DNA of 64,000 bases from Pseudomonas sp. Irchel 3E13 (GCF_900187455.1 NZ_FYDX01000006.1:1-64000), one strand, 5' to 3'. Counted from the stretch's first letter, positions 7,799 to 16,710 are shown. Notes: generated by a model not told the origin, from the letters alone. Numbers and translations: made by a program.

Positions 7799-7889
7799 TG
7801 TGGATAATTTGGGTCAAGGCTCGAATTTTCGGGAATTCTACGGCTGTGGATGAAATTATCCACCGGTGGAAATCTGTGGTTTTCCACAG
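7799..7889. promoter_or_regulatory. Cluster of DnaA-box-like sites
   Basis: Within 90 bases there are TGTGGATAA (7799-7807, exact consensus), TGTGGATGA (7845), TTATCCACC (7856) and TTTTCCACA (7880), the last forming the inverted repeat CTGTGG-TTTT-CCACAG. Such a group in an otherwise empty region beside recombinase genes could be an origin of the excised element or simply DnaA sites. No initiator gene lies right next to it. Confidence 0.35.
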
Positions 7890-7922
7890 ACAGTTTGCGT
7901 GGGCTTTAGCTTTTTTAAATGA

Positions 7923-7967
7923 GGTCCATCCAAGCAGGGCGGCTTTGCAGCCCCGCTTGGATGGACC
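7923..7967 (-). terminator. Long hairpin downstream of the P4-type integrase
   Basis: A 13-bp stem GGTCCATCCAAGC / GCTTGGATGGACC encloses a second short stem (GGGC / GCCC). It lies about 36 bases beyond the stop of the minus-strand integrase at 8003. The lack of a T tract makes it an atypical terminator, but the position fits transcript end formation. Confidence 0.45.
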
Positions 7968-8002
7968 CGCGTGGAAGGGCGGACTGCGGTGATCTCATTG
8001 GC

Positions 8003-9331
8003 TTACCCGCGTTTGGATGCGCCAGGGCTATTTTGTAGGGCGGTAATGTTATCGCCGACGGGATGAGCGAATTCGTGAGGCGTTACATGTCCGCTGCGGT
8101 TGGCATCGATGTAGTTGCTCCACCACGCCATGATCAGCCGGCGCTGCTCCAGAAATTCAGCTTTGTGGATATACGCGGCGCGCACGCGGTTGCGTTCCTT
8201 GTGACTCATTTGCCGTTCGATGGCTGCGTCGGTCCATAACCCGGACTCCAGCAGGGCGCTACAGGCCATGGTCCTGAAGCCGTGGCCGCACACGTCCTTG
8301 CTGGTGTCATAGCCGACGTTGCGGAGCATGGTGTTCACCGTGTTCTCGGACATGGGCTTCCAGTACTTGTGGTCGCCCGGTAGCACCAACTCGGAAAAGC
8401 GACTCAGGCTGCGCAGGCGCTCCAGTATTTCGATGACCTGCGGCGATAGCGGAACCATTTGAATGTCGCCGTTCATCTTGGTCCCACGTGTGGAGTTGCG
8501 TACTCCTTCAATCGGTGCGCGCGTATCGGGGATTTCCCACATGGCGCGTTGAAGGTCGAACTCACTCCATCGAGCGAAGCGCAGTTCGCTGGAGCGGACG
8601 AATACATGCAGAGTCAGCAGCACAGCAAGGCGCGTTAGCTCGCGGCCGTTGTAGTTGTCGATACGGTGTAGCAGTTCGGGTAGGCGGTTGAGGGAGAGGG
8701 CCGGGCGATGGACTGTGCGCGGCGCGTGAATCGAGCCTGCCAGATCCAGTGCAGGATTCATGGTGATCTGCCGAGCCCTTTTGGCTCCGCGCATGATGGT
8801 GGATAAGTAGTTCTGTACCCTTAACGCCACATCCATGGTGCCGCGCTCCTTGATGCGCTGGGTGATTTCTAGCAGGTCGTGGGTATCAAGTTCGGCGATG
8901 GGTCGTTGGCCGATCAGCGGGAAGACGTGGGTGCGCAGTCGGCTCATCACGGTTTTTGCGTGTCCTTCTGTCCAGCGACGAGACATGTCGGCGTGCCACT
9001 CCAGAGCAACGGTTTCGAAAAGCAGTGCCGCCCGCTGGGCTACGATCTTGGCCTTCTTCTTTTCTTCCATTGGGTCGAGGTTGTCGAGCAGCAACGCCTT
9101 GGCTTCGTCTCGCTTACGCCGTGCGACGGAAAGGGTAACGATGGGGTAATTGCCGATGATGAGCGTCCCTTCCTTGCCGCTGGGCTTGGTGTACTTCAAG
9201 CGCCAGGTCTTCACGCCATTGGGTTTGACGAAAAGGTACATGCCGCCGCCGTCGAACAGTTTGTAGGCGCGTTCGCGGGTTTTTGCCGTGCGGCATTGCA
9301 GGTCGCTGAGGGGGATCGCTAGACGTGGCAT
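8003..9331 (-). CDS. P4-type phage integrase
   Basis: A 443-residue tyrosine recombinase of the P4/IntA type. The N-terminal DUF4102 arm-binding domain begins MPRLAIPLSDLQCRTAK and includes KLFDGGGMYLFVKPNG. The catalytic domain shows the Arg in LHVFVRSSELRFARW, the GHGFR H-x-x-R box, MSHKERNRVRAAYIH and the family-typical AEFLEQRR end. Start at 9331 follows the family; an upstream extension reads through the terminator and is not credible. It is 165 bases from the att copy at 9496, the normal place for such an integrase, and probably inserted the island on its left at tRNA-Thr. Confidence 0.92.
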   Translation of the reverse strand: MPRLAIPLSDLQCRTAKTRERAYKLFDGGGMYLFVKPNGVKTWRLKYTKPSGKEGTLIIGNYPIVTLSVARRKRDEAKALLLDNLDPMEEKKKAKIVAQRAALLFETVALEWHADMSRRWTEGHAKTVMSRLRTHVFPLIGQRPIAELDTHDLLEITQRIKERGTMDVALRVQNYLSTIMRGAKRARQITMNPALDLAGSIHAPRTVHRPALSLNRLPELLHRIDNYNGRELTRLAVLLTLHVFVRSSELRFARWSEFDLQRAMWEIPDTRAPIEGVRNSTRGTKMNGDIQMVPLSPQVIEILERLRSLSRFSELVLPGDHKYWKPMSENTVNTMLRNVGYDTSKDVCGHGFRTMACSALLESGLWTDAAIERQMSHKERNRVRAAYIHKAEFLEQRRLIMAWWSNYIDANRSGHVTPHEFAHPVGDNITALQNSPGASKRG

Positions 9332-9425
9332 AGGGGTACGCGCTCCTGACCGGGAAATCGCAGTACCCCTAACATACCCTCGGGGAAGGGGGATTTTGTT
9401 GGATCCCGACAGAGGGTCCTGGAAC

Positions 9426-9452
9426 GAAAAAACCCGCCAAAAGGCGGGTTTT
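9426..9452. terminator. Rho-independent terminator beside attL
   Basis: The same AAACCCGCC / GGCGGGTTT hairpin as at 308 and 3434, about 45 bases before the tRNA-Thr fragment at 9496. The integrative elements seem to bring a terminator next to the att site. Confidence 0.65.
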
Positions 9453-9495
9453 CGGGGCTTCCAGAGCATTCGGTGGAATGCAATGGAGCCTAATG

Positions 9496-9540
9496 TGGTG
9501 CCGGCACCAGGAATCGAACCCGGGACCTACTGATTACAAG
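9496..9540 (-). other. attL of the prophage (45-bp core)
   Basis: These 45 bases are identical to 42400-42444 inside tRNA-Thr and cover the CCA end, the acceptor 3' strand, the T arm, the variable loop and part of the anticodon arm. The next base on each side differs from the tRNA copy. It also serves as the right boundary of the P4-type island. Confidence 0.9.
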
Positions 9541-9582
9541 GCACCTGCGCTCAACAGTGAAATCAAGGACTTAGGTTGCATC

Positions 9583-9644
9583 CTTGTTACGCACGCACAC
9601 CCGGAAACCTAGACTTTTCGGGGGGCTGCACGCACTTGTTACGC
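9583..9644 (+). promoter_or_regulatory. Probable integrase arm-type sites, left arm
   Basis: CTTGTTACGC occurs at 9583-9592 and again at 9635-9644. The near-identical TTGTTACGT occurs twice at the right arm (42331-42351). Two short direct repeats on each side of the core is the pattern of arm sites bound by the N-terminal domain of a tyrosine integrase. Confidence 0.6.
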
Positions 9645-10817
9645 ATGGGGAGGGGAGGATTTTGGTGTGTTGGACGGGTTTACCAGGGGGAGGCCTAGAT
9701 CGTAGATGTCGAGCATTGCCTCGTTGCGGTGGCCGCTGGCTTGCTGCTTGTCGGCGCGTGTTCCGTGGGTATCGGTGATACCCCGCCGCTTTAGGTCATG
9801 CAGGCCATACCGCTGCTCTTCGAGAATCACCCCGACCTCGATCGCCTTGGCCATGAAGCGCTGCCACGCGGTGTCGAGGCCTGACTTGCCCAGGGCAGAG
9901 CCGTGGCTGTTCACAATGAGAGGACGGCGGGAGGGGTGAAGGTGGGCAGGGAAGTTGCGCTGCATCCATATGCTCGCGCGCAGCTGCTTCGCTTCGTTCC
10001 ACACCGCTCGCAAGCGTGGAGTCCAACGCACGATGTTGTCTCGGCTTCCTTTACGGCGGTTGGTCTGGACGCCCTCGTCCAGTTCGTTCGCGTCAGTGAG
10101 GGTCACAACCTCGATACCGCGCAGCCGGCAGAGGTAGGCCAGCTCCATCACGATGCTGAGGTAGGCAGGGCAAGCACCCGGTATGTTGCGCGGCAAGCGC
10201 CCCATTACCTTGGCTCGGCCAATCAAGGTTTCCATCAAGTCAGCTGCAGGCAGTCGGCGCTGCTTGCGTTCGGCTGGCGCCTCTACGCCCTGGGCAGGGT
10301 TTTCGGTCAGGTTGCCGATGCCGCGGTTCCTGCCCCACTGCAGGAGCCGCCGCAAGTAGCGCAGCACGTGAGCCGCTTTCGACGGCGTGCCCTCGTCGGC
10401 GATCTTGTCGACCAGCCGCTGGATCAGGGCAGGGGAGAATCCTCGCACCGCGAGCTCGCCCAGCGGCTTGCCCATCCTGGTTTCCTGGCCGACGAGTACG
10501 TCGCGGCAGTAGTTGTAGTCGGCCTGGGTACTTGGAGCGAGCTTCTTGAACTTGGGGCTGTCGTGGAACTGCTTGCACAGGAAGCGCAGGGTGTCCCGGT
10601 CAGGATTACTGACTTCGTCCATGATGCGGTGCAACTCTGCCAGCGTTGCGTCGGCCGGAGCGACATTGTGCCGGCGTTGCTTGCCGTTCTCGTCGCGGTG
10701 CGAGGTGTACCAGATCCCGAACCCACGATGGTCAAAGTAAATAGCCGCGGGGAGCGCGGCTTGGTCGATGTGGCTGGGAATGTGCGGGTTATGCTTCCGC
10801 TTGCGGGCCTTTCTCAT
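9639..10817 (-). CDS. int: Prophage integrase (tyrosine recombinase)
   Basis: A 392-residue integrase. The N-terminal part (HPHIPSHID-like start, then AAIYFDHRGFGIWYTSHRDE) resembles a small arm-binding domain, followed by a SAM-like core-binding region. The catalytic domain shows Arg in LAYLCRLRGIEVVTL, the H-x-x-K/R box in YGLHDLKRRGITDTHG, and SGHRNEAMLDIYDL with the candidate Tyr. The gene ends about 100 bases from attL. It should catalyse integration into tRNA-Thr(TGT). Its stop overlaps one of the proposed arm sites. Confidence 0.92.
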   Translation of the reverse strand: MRKARKRKHNPHIPSHIDQAALPAAIYFDHRGFGIWYTSHRDENGKQRRHNVAPADATLAELHRIMDEVSNPDRDTLRFLCKQFHDSPKFKKLAPSTQADYNYCRDVLVGQETRMGKPLGELAVRGFSPALIQRLVDKIADEGTPSKAAHVLRYLRRLLQWGRNRGIGNLTENPAQGVEAPAERKQRRLPAADLMETLIGRAKVMGRLPRNIPGACPAYLSIVMELAYLCRLRGIEVVTLTDANELDEGVQTNRRKGSRDNIVRWTPRLRAVWNEAKQLRASIWMQRNFPAHLHPSRRPLIVNSHGSALGKSGLDTAWQRFMAKAIEVGVILEEQRYGLHDLKRRGITDTHGTRADKQQASGHRNEAMLDIYDLGLPLVNPSNTPKSSPPHA

Positions 10818-11026
10818 AGGATGTCAGCGTCGTATCGCTCCGAGTGGCCGGGGGCGATGCCGGCGGCACGGTTGATCAAATCAATGGTAGTCCAGGGCCC
10901 GGTTCTGCCGCGGAACATGCGAATGCCCTGCTGGACCAGGGTTCGCTCTACGTCCGATCGGCGCTGGTAGCCGGTGATGCGCTGCAGGTCCTCGAAGCTG
11001 AGAACGTCGGTAGTTCCATGCGCCAT
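10814..11026 (-). CDS. DUF4224-type small protein, probable excisionase
   Basis: A 70-residue protein (MAHGTTDVLSFEDLQRITGY, then RRSDVERTLVQQGIRMF), matching the DUF4224 pattern of a short winged helix with L-x-x-I-T-G-x-x-R-R-S-D. These small proteins sit directly before phage integrases and probably act in excision or regulate it. The stop overlaps the integrase start by 4 bases (ATGA), so the two are co-translated. The start at 11026 follows family length; an in-frame start at 11056 is possible, and neither has a strong ribosome site. Confidence 0.65.
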   Translation of the reverse strand: MAHGTTDVLSFEDLQRITGYQRRSDVERTLVQQGIRMFRGRTGPWTTIDLINRAAGIAPGHSERYDADIL

Positions 11027-11114
11027 GATGCGTCTCGCAAAAGCACCCGCCGACATTGTTGTTCAATGCCGGCGGGGTCGTTATCAGAAGTTGTGATCAG
11101 ACTTTCTAGGGTTG

Positions 11115-11663
11115 TTACGCCGGCGCGCTGCAGGGGACCAGCGGCACTACTGCTTGGCCCGTCAGCTCCGCGTCTCGCTCAGCCTCGGCCTGGCTCCACC
11201 AGATTGCGGTGCCAACGATCCAGGCGACAGCATTGTGAGAGCCAGCAGGTCGGGCGTCGCGGGCTGCAGTGAGATCAGCAATGATGCTCTCGTAAGCGTC
11301 AACGCCTTCTCGCAGGATCTGGAGCTCCTGCAGATGCAGCTTGCGCTCTACCTCCAGCCTCTTGACCACCACCAGGCACTCCTGCAGACAGCCGTTGTAC
11401 TGCTGTGCCATGTCCCAAGCGTTGTAGATGTCATCACCGACAACGGGCAGCTCGGAGTCGTCGACAGGTTCTGGCATTTCGCTGGACACCACATCTGCGA
11501 TCCGGGGTGGCTGAGGTGCTGCAAGCACCATCGCTTCGTAAATTGCATAGAGGTTGTTTCCACCCGTGCGCTCCATGTACTCACGGGCGGCGTCGGCGCC
11601 GGCTTGTTCCATGTCCTTATTCGCTTTGGTTGGCAGAACCAGCCACTGAACGTTGTTCGTCAT
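11115..11663 (-). CDS. Prophage early protein, unknown
   Basis: A 182-residue acidic protein starting MTNNVQWLVLPTKANKDM. The middle (VVVKRLEVERKLHLQELQIL) is likely coiled coil, and the C-terminus has a small hydrophobic, Trp-rich patch (VAWIVGTAIWW). It lies in the leftward early operon between the integrase pair and the DUF2528 group. The family is not recognised. Confidence 0.6.
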   Translation of the reverse strand: MTNNVQWLVLPTKANKDMEQAGADAAREYMERTGGNNLYAIYEAMVLAAPQPPRIADVVSSEMPEPVDDSELPVVGDDIYNAWDMAQQYNGCLQECLVVVKRLEVERKLHLQELQILREGVDAYESIIADLTAARDARPAGSHNAVAWIVGTAIWWSQAEAERDAELTGQAVVPLVPCSAPA

Positions 11664-11675
11664 TTTTTGCTTCCT

Positions 11676-11909
11676 TCAGTTACTGCGCTGGGCGGTGTAT
11701 TGCACAAATTGATCGGTGCTGGTCCGGCTTGCCGCGAACAGATCCGGTTGGGGCAGCTCGAAACCGAGCTTCTTGGCCAGGGCGCGGGCGGCCTCTTCTG
11801 CGCTGATAGTGCTGCTGGCCGTGGTCTTCTCGCCTCGTGCACGAGCGATGAAGCTGCCACTGCTCAGGCGCACGGTAATGACCAGGTTGTCGGAACGATG
11901 CGTGCTCAC
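11676..11909 (-). CDS. Small prophage protein, GTG start
   Basis: A 77-residue protein beginning with GTG (STHRSDNLVITVRLSSGSF). GAGGAG lies a few bases upstream, and the start overlaps the preceding stop (GTGA), so it is translationally coupled to the DUF2528 gene. It has a beta-rich N-terminus followed by a helical AEEAARALAKKLGF segment. No function is recognised. Confidence 0.6.
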   Translation of the reverse strand: MSTHRSDNLVITVRLSSGSFIARARGEKTTASSTISAEEAARALAKKLGFELPQPDLFAASRTSTDQFVQYTAQRSN

Positions 11910-12319
11910 GCGCTCTCCTCTGACATGGCCAAATCCTCGAATCCGGGCTGTGCGATCTCGGCACCGACGACGCGAATGCCGCAACGGCCGAAGTCGTCGC
12001 CCTCGATCATGCCGCCCCAGCCTTCGCTGTCCTGGAGAACGTTGGAGGTCTTCTTGCAGTACCAGGTATCCGCATCACCGAAGTCAGCACCGCCGTCCTC
12101 GAGGATCTCGCACATCACTTCGAGGCCGGCCAGGCGGATCACGGTGCGGACTACGTCCCCGCTTTCCTGATCCAGCCGATCCTCTGCACCGGTCCAGAAG
12201 CTGTTGATCTGTTGGGCCAGCTCGACGGTGAGCCGATCGAGGTCGACCTCCAGGGTTACCTCGAAGTCCTTCCAGGTGTCCTTCACCTTGAAGCGCTTGA
12301 TGTTGTTCGAAGTGGTCAT
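11906..12319 (-). CDS. DUF2528 family prophage protein
   Basis: A 137-residue acidic protein beginning MTTSNNIKRFKVKDTWKDFE, the start typical of DUF2528 proteins in Pseudomonas prophages. AGGAG lies before the ATG. The function of the family is unknown. It overlaps its neighbours on both sides by a few bases, as expected inside a tightly packed phage operon. Confidence 0.75.
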   Translation of the reverse strand: MTTSNNIKRFKVKDTWKDFEVTLEVDLDRLTVELAQQINSFWTGAEDRLDQESGDVVRTVIRLAGLEVMCEILEDGGADFGDADTWYCKKTSNVLQDSEGWGGMIEGDDFGRCGIRVVGAEIAQPGFEDLAMSEESA

Positions 12320-12594
12320 GCGTGGGCTCCTGGTGCGGAAAGGTTGTGTGGTTGGCCAGCGTCGTAGCGGGCGATCAGGGTGGCGACGAGCTGGGCTTCT
12401 GCGCCATCGAGCACGCCAAGACGTTTGGCCATGTCGGCCGCGCCTTCGAGGCGAGCCCGGCTGACGTCGGTACGGTGCACCTGGTGGTCGACCAAGGCGG
12501 CGCCGACGACGCCGATGGCCAGCAGGCGCGGGGTGTGGGGCATTGCGGGTGTGGTAGGCTTCGCGGTACCGCTGCTTTGGGTATTTGGGTTCAT
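12316..12594 (-). CDS. Small prophage protein, unknown
   Basis: A 92-residue protein (MNPNTQSSGTAKPTTPAMPH, then TPRLLAIGVVGAALVDHQVH). The stretch LLAIGVVGAALV might be a short membrane-associated helix but is not a strong one. The end overlaps the DUF2528 start (ATGA). It belongs to the leftward early operon. Confidence 0.55.
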   Translation of the reverse strand: MNPNTQSSGTAKPTTPAMPHTPRLLAIGVVGAALVDHQVHRTDVSRARLEGAADMAKRLGVLDGAEAQLVATLIARYDAGQPHNLSAPGAHA

Positions 12595-12673
12595 CGCTCT
12601 TTCCTCTGTGGTGGTTGGCGTCGAGGAGGTGCAACTCCTCGGCGCCGTTCATTCGCCGGCGTTCGCCGGCCTT

Positions 12674-12982
12674 TCACCTGGCGCCGCTTTCTCGCCGTAC
12701 CAGGTAAATCTCCAAGCCCTGCAGCTCGCCTTCGTCGTGGAGGCAACTCCACTCCAGAACCGCCTGCACTTGCTCCGGCGAGCAGGCCATCACCAGGATT
12801 TCCTGCTCACCGCGGCCAGCTCGCACTTCCAAGATGTCCAGCAGGCCCTGGACTGCGTATGCCTCGGCCTGGACGATCGGGAGGCGTTTGGCCGATGGGA
12901 CGAGCTTCTTGGCGAACTCACCAACCTGGTCTGTTGCCTGTCTTGGTCGATGGCTGCTGATAACTTGCACCTCCATGGCCAT
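12674..12982 (-). CDS. Small prophage protein coupled to the primase
   Basis: A 102-residue protein starting MAMEVQVISSHRPRQATDQV, with a C-terminal half (EQILVMACSPEQVQAVLEW) suggesting an alpha/beta fold. Its ATG shares one base with the primase stop (TGATG), so translation is coupled. No family is recognised; the position hints at a role in replication. Confidence 0.6.
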   Translation of the reverse strand: MAMEVQVISSHRPRQATDQVGEFAKKLVPSAKRLPIVQAEAYAVQGLLDILEVRAGRGEQEILVMACSPEQVQAVLEWSCLHDEGELQGLEIYLVRRESGAR

Positions 12983-15687
12983 CACTCCCGGAAAACGAAG
13001 CAACGGACGGTCGATGGGATGCTGGCCGTTGGCGCGGCCATCGCCTGGCGGGCACGGATCGCGCTTTCCACGCGCTTCTGGTCTGCCAGGCACTGGTGGG
13101 CCCTGCAGTCTTTGAGCAGCCGGCGCAAAGTCCCCAGCTCCGGGATCCGCTGCCGGTATTCCGTTGCCACTTGCTGGAACTGGTTGAGGTTGATGGCGAT
13201 CTCGCCGGTCTTCTTGCTGTGGTTGACCAGGGGGGCTTCTGGCAGCGACTCAAGGAAGTCGTACACCTGCCAGAACTCGTTCACTTCCTTCGGATCGGTG
13301 GTGATCGCCGCCTGGCGCTCGCCGGCGGCTTTGACGACGTACTTGCGGCAGGCCTGGACCATATCGCTGGGCAGATCGATGACCAGCTGCAGGCAGTCGA
13401 GCAGCGCGAGCATCATGGCGTGGTTCTTGATGACCCGGTCCGAGGTCAGCTTGCGGGCGCCCCACAGTTCAGCACGGTGCTTTGGGTACACCTCTGCGAA
13501 GCGCTTGAGCACCTGGTGCTCGGCTCGCATCGCTTTGACCATGAAGTGGCTGACGTCCTCGAGCTCGGTCTGAACGATCGCGTCAGCGGCCTTACGGCTC
13601 TCGTCGGTGATGGTCGGTTTGAGGAACGGCAGGCGGAAGATTCGGCTGATGATGGCCTCATGACCGGTGACGATGGCGTTCTGCGCGATCACGATCGAGG
13701 CGCGGAAGGGCGGTTCGTAGGTGTCGTTGGTGTTCGACTTGACACCACGGGTACGGAGCGTGCCGCCGCCGTAGAAGTCCTTGAACTGGTCCCACTCGAA
13801 GGCTTTCGCGTTGTCCTCGTTGGTGTTGCGGTCGGCCTCCAGCAGCACCAGGGGCAGGTTGGCCACCTGGCCCATGGCGCGGCTCAAGCCAGAGAACGAG
13901 CTCTTGGCCGGGTCGAAACCCTCGTACAGCCGCCCGAACAGCTTCCAAATGAACTTGATCAGCGTGGTCTTGCCTGAGTCAGGTTCGCCGGACATCTCCA
14001 GGAAGGGGAAGCTCTCATATTCGGCGCGGATCTGCTCAGCGAACAGCGACCCGAACCAGTAGGTCAGGGCAAGTACTCCGTTCTCGCCGAAGCAGGTCCA
14101 CAGGTTGTTCAACCAGTCTTCGCGGTAGTCTTTGGCGTCCAGGGCGTGCTTGATCTTCACGGATTTCATGAGGCACTTGACCTTGTGTTTGCCGAACTCG
14201 AAGTAGTCTTCGTCGTTGGCCTTGTAGATGGAGCCGTTGTGAATGGCGATGTCGTTGAAGATGTAGGCCTGGTGCTCGCGGCTGTACCCAAGAAAGTCGA
14301 TCGTCTCGACGGTCTTGAGGCCCTCGGTCTGCCGCAGGATGATCTGGTCCAGGTGCTTCTGAGAGCCCAGCCAGGTCGTGCCGGAGTACATCAGGCGGGT
14401 CTTGAACTCGCTGCTCGAGGAGATCTGCTTGGGGGTGAAGGTGTAGTTTGCGCCCTTGTCGTCGTCGGACTGCGCCACCTGGAAGTAGAACCAGGCCTCG
14501 TTGGTGACATCGCTGACCTGCTTGTACAGGGCCTTGAACCGGCAGTTGGCCAAGAGCTTCAGGCCACAGACGTTCTGCAGCACCTTGCGGCGGGCAGCCT
14601 TGTCATTCAGCAGCTGGTCGTCCTGTTCCTCGCTACGCTCAAGCCGGCTCTGCTCGTCCTCGAGCTTCGACAGGTCGAACTTGGCCCAGTAGGTGTTGTT
14701 GCCGAAGTCGAATGCGAACTCAGGGAATCCTTCGTCCCACATGTACATCAGCAACGCCTTCTCCCGGGGCGTTGGGGCCAGCAGCAGATCCCCCTCATGG
14801 CGTGCGGCCGCGAGATCACGCTTGCGCTTGTGGTCGCGGGCCTGGCCCTCGTCCTCGAACTGCCAGCGCTGATGCAGATCGTTCCAATCGACCTTCCTGT
14901 CCCGTTGGGGGATCAGCGCTGCCTTGCACTTGAAGCCCAGCTCGCTGGCCATTTTTGCCCAGCGCTGCAGGTAGCCGCGGGCGGTCGGTTCGTTGTCCAG
15001 GGCCCAGACCAACGTCGGCAGGTTGCCGGGTCGCTGCTCCACCAACTGCTGCAGCGCCTCCATGGGGAACAGCACGCTCGACATTGCAGCCACTGCGCTG
15101 ATGTCGTTCTGCTGCAGCGCCACGGCGTCGAAAATGCCCTCAACGATCCAGAGTTCTTTCACGCTGGCCAAGTCCACGCTGGGCGGACACCACCACTGTC
15201 CCTGTGGGCTGTACTTCGGCTTGAATCGGGCTTTCATCTTGCCGAACCGGCTCGGCCGATCGATCAGCCGCTCCCAGTAGCCGCCGTTGGGCATGGCGAA
15301 CCGGATCGTGGCGCTGGACTCGTTCGTTTCGTGGTTGACGTAGTTTTCCTGGGTGAACCAGCCGGTCATCTTCCCGGTGTCCAGGCCCCGGGCGAACTCC
15401 AGGTATGCGCGGGCAGTCACCGTAGGGTCGTTGTCAGTAGCCGGCGCGCGTTTGCTCCAGTCCTCAAACAGATCCTCGTACAGTTCCTTGACGTGCTCGA
15501 TGTGGCCGCAGCGCTCAGGCCGGCCGCAGCGGATCTGCCAGGGCTTGTCGTAGCGGGCGTACAGCTCTTTCTTGCCGCAGGCAGGGCAGACACCGCCGCG
15601 CATGTAATCGGTGTTCACACGGTGTTTCAGGCCGAAATCACCTTCCAGGCGCTGGAGCACTTGAGTGCGGATATCTTCATTCATCAT
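12982..15687 (-). CDS. Phage primase-helicase with Toprim domain
   Basis: A 901-residue replication protein. It has an N-terminal zinc-binding domain (CPACGKKELYARYD, then CGRPERCGHIEH, residues about 34-60). A Toprim domain follows (LWIVEGIFDAVALQQ, LVWALDNEPTARGYL, about 175-260). A helicase/ATPase domain has the Walker A motif SGEPDSGKTTLIKF near residue 563 and a Walker B-like VLLEADRN. It would prime and unwind phage DNA. It is the largest gene of the early operon and spans all three domains without a break. Confidence 0.85.
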   Translation of the reverse strand: MMNEDIRTQVLQRLEGDFGLKHRVNTDYMRGGVCPACGKKELYARYDKPWQIRCGRPERCGHIEHVKELYEDLFEDWSKRAPATDNDPTVTARAYLEFARGLDTGKMTGWFTQENYVNHETNESSATIRFAMPNGGYWERLIDRPSRFGKMKARFKPKYSPQGQWWCPPSVDLASVKELWIVEGIFDAVALQQNDISAVAAMSSVLFPMEALQQLVEQRPGNLPTLVWALDNEPTARGYLQRWAKMASELGFKCKAALIPQRDRKVDWNDLHQRWQFEDEGQARDHKRKRDLAAARHEGDLLLAPTPREKALLMYMWDEGFPEFAFDFGNNTYWAKFDLSKLEDEQSRLERSEEQDDQLLNDKAARRKVLQNVCGLKLLANCRFKALYKQVSDVTNEAWFYFQVAQSDDDKGANYTFTPKQISSSSEFKTRLMYSGTTWLGSQKHLDQIILRQTEGLKTVETIDFLGYSREHQAYIFNDIAIHNGSIYKANDEDYFEFGKHKVKCLMKSVKIKHALDAKDYREDWLNNLWTCFGENGVLALTYWFGSLFAEQIRAEYESFPFLEMSGEPDSGKTTLIKFIWKLFGRLYEGFDPAKSSFSGLSRAMGQVANLPLVLLEADRNTNEDNAKAFEWDQFKDFYGGGTLRTRGVKSNTNDTYEPPFRASIVIAQNAIVTGHEAIISRIFRLPFLKPTITDESRKAADAIVQTELEDVSHFMVKAMRAEHQVLKRFAEVYPKHRAELWGARKLTSDRVIKNHAMMLALLDCLQLVIDLPSDMVQACRKYVVKAAGERQAAITTDPKEVNEFWQVYDFLESLPEAPLVNHSKKTGEIAINLNQFQQVATEYRQRIPELGTLRRLLKDCRAHQCLADQKRVESAIRARQAMAAPTASIPSTVRCFVFRE

Positions 15688-15692
15688 TTCGA

Positions 15693-15926
15693 CTACTTCG
15701 CAGTTTTAAGGCCGTAGGTAAGCGCGCCGATCAGCCGGCGTTGCGCTCCCATGACAGGGTTTTTCAGGACGATTTGGGTGTGCCGGTCTTCGTCCGGCAC
15801 GTAGCGATAGGTATCTGCCCACCAGTGTTCGGTGAGCGCGGCGCGGTATTCGGCCTTGAGAGAGGCCAGCAGCGCGCTGGCCTGTTCGGGGCTCATTTCG
15901 GCCTTGATCAACACCTTGTTCTCCAT
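15693..15926 (-). CDS. Small prophage protein, unknown
   Basis: A 77-residue protein starting MENKVLIKAEMSPEQASALL, largely helical, with the conspicuous segment EHWWADTYRYVPDEDRHTQI. GAGG lies upstream of the chosen ATG. It ends 5 bases before the primase gene, so the two are co-transcribed. No function is recognised. Confidence 0.55.
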   Translation of the reverse strand: MENKVLIKAEMSPEQASALLASLKAEYRAALTEHWWADTYRYVPDEDRHTQIVLKNPVMGAQRRLIGALTYGLKTAK

Positions 15927-15994
15927 GAACACCTCGATTTCGGACGCAGCTCACCCAAACCCACTGCAAGCGGGGGAGGGCGTTGATTTACGGA

Positions 15995-16234
15995 TTAGGT
16001 GCGCGGGATGCGCGGGAACGGGCTATCAGCGGTGCCCAGGGCGAGATCGGTCATGGCCAGATGCACGGCTTTCTGAGCTGTCGGGACCGAGACGTTGTGG
16101 TCTGCCACCAGATGACCAACGGTGCGGACGAACAGTTGGTTGTCGCCGCTCAGGTGTTCAGCCTGGTGACGCTGCAGGTAGCGCATGGCGAACGTCTGGA
16201 GCACTTCCTGGTAGTCGGGATGGGGGCGGTTCAT
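15995..16234 (-). CDS. Small prophage protein, unknown
   Basis: A 79-residue protein starting MNRPHPDYQEVLQTFAMRYL, overlapping the preceding CII-like gene by the usual ATGA. It is helical and histidine-rich near its N-terminus, and no family is recognised. It is part of the leftward early operon. Confidence 0.55.
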   Translation of the reverse strand: MNRPHPDYQEVLQTFAMRYLQRHQAEHLSGDNQLFVRTVGHLVADHNVSVPTAQKAVHLAMTDLALGTADSPFPRIPRT

Positions 16235-16710
16235 GCTGCCACCTCGGCGCGTGCACGGTGCAGCGCGATCGCTGACAGCACTTCTGTGTGACGGGCTGAC
16301 ATGTGGGCGTCATGGGCGCGCATGATTTCGTCGGCCTCGGCCTGCGAGATCGATCCATCGGCCAAGGCCTTGGCAATCTCCAGATCGACAGCCCCGCGCT
16401 TGGCAGAGGTGACCATCGACATGGCGTAGAGCTCGATGTTGTCCAGCTCACCGACGTCGGCGACCTTGACGAAGATTCCGCCGTACAGGGCGGCGATGTA
16501 GTCGGGAAGAAAGGTGGTTCCAGTGGTCGCTTCGAGCTGGCGGACCTGGACGTCGTAGAGAGGGCGTGTGCTGCCGTTCTCGTAAGCGTGGTTGTCGAAG
16601 TGCTTGAGGTTTACACCGAGGTCAGCGGCCGCTTGGACTCGCCCGCCTGGATAGGCACGGATGATCTCTTTCATCACGTCCTTCCGGGTCTTGAGAATCG
16701 AACTATTCAT
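16231..16710 (-). CDS. CII/YmfL-type phage regulatory protein
   Basis: A 159-residue protein. The N-terminal half (MKEIIRAYPGGRVQAAADLG, NLKHFDNHAYEN) fits the helix-turn-helix of the CII/YmfL-type regulators of P2-like prophages. The C-terminal half is helical and may oligomerise. It sits second after Cro in the early operon, where such activators are usual. The assignment rests on pattern and position only. Confidence 0.6.
   Translation of the reverse strand: MNSSILKTRKDVMKEIIRAYPGGRVQAAADLGVNLKHFDNHAYENGSTRPLYDVQVRQLEATTGTTFLPDYIAALYGGIFVKVADVGELDNIELYAMSMVTSAKRGAVDLEIAKALADGSISQAEADEIMRAHDAHMSARHTEVLSAIALHRARAEVAA

Noticed and set aside
14146..15717. Long plus-strand frame of about 520 codons
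   Set aside because: It lies opposite the primase-helicase gene, whose zinc, Toprim and Walker motifs are clear. High GC makes long antisense frames common.
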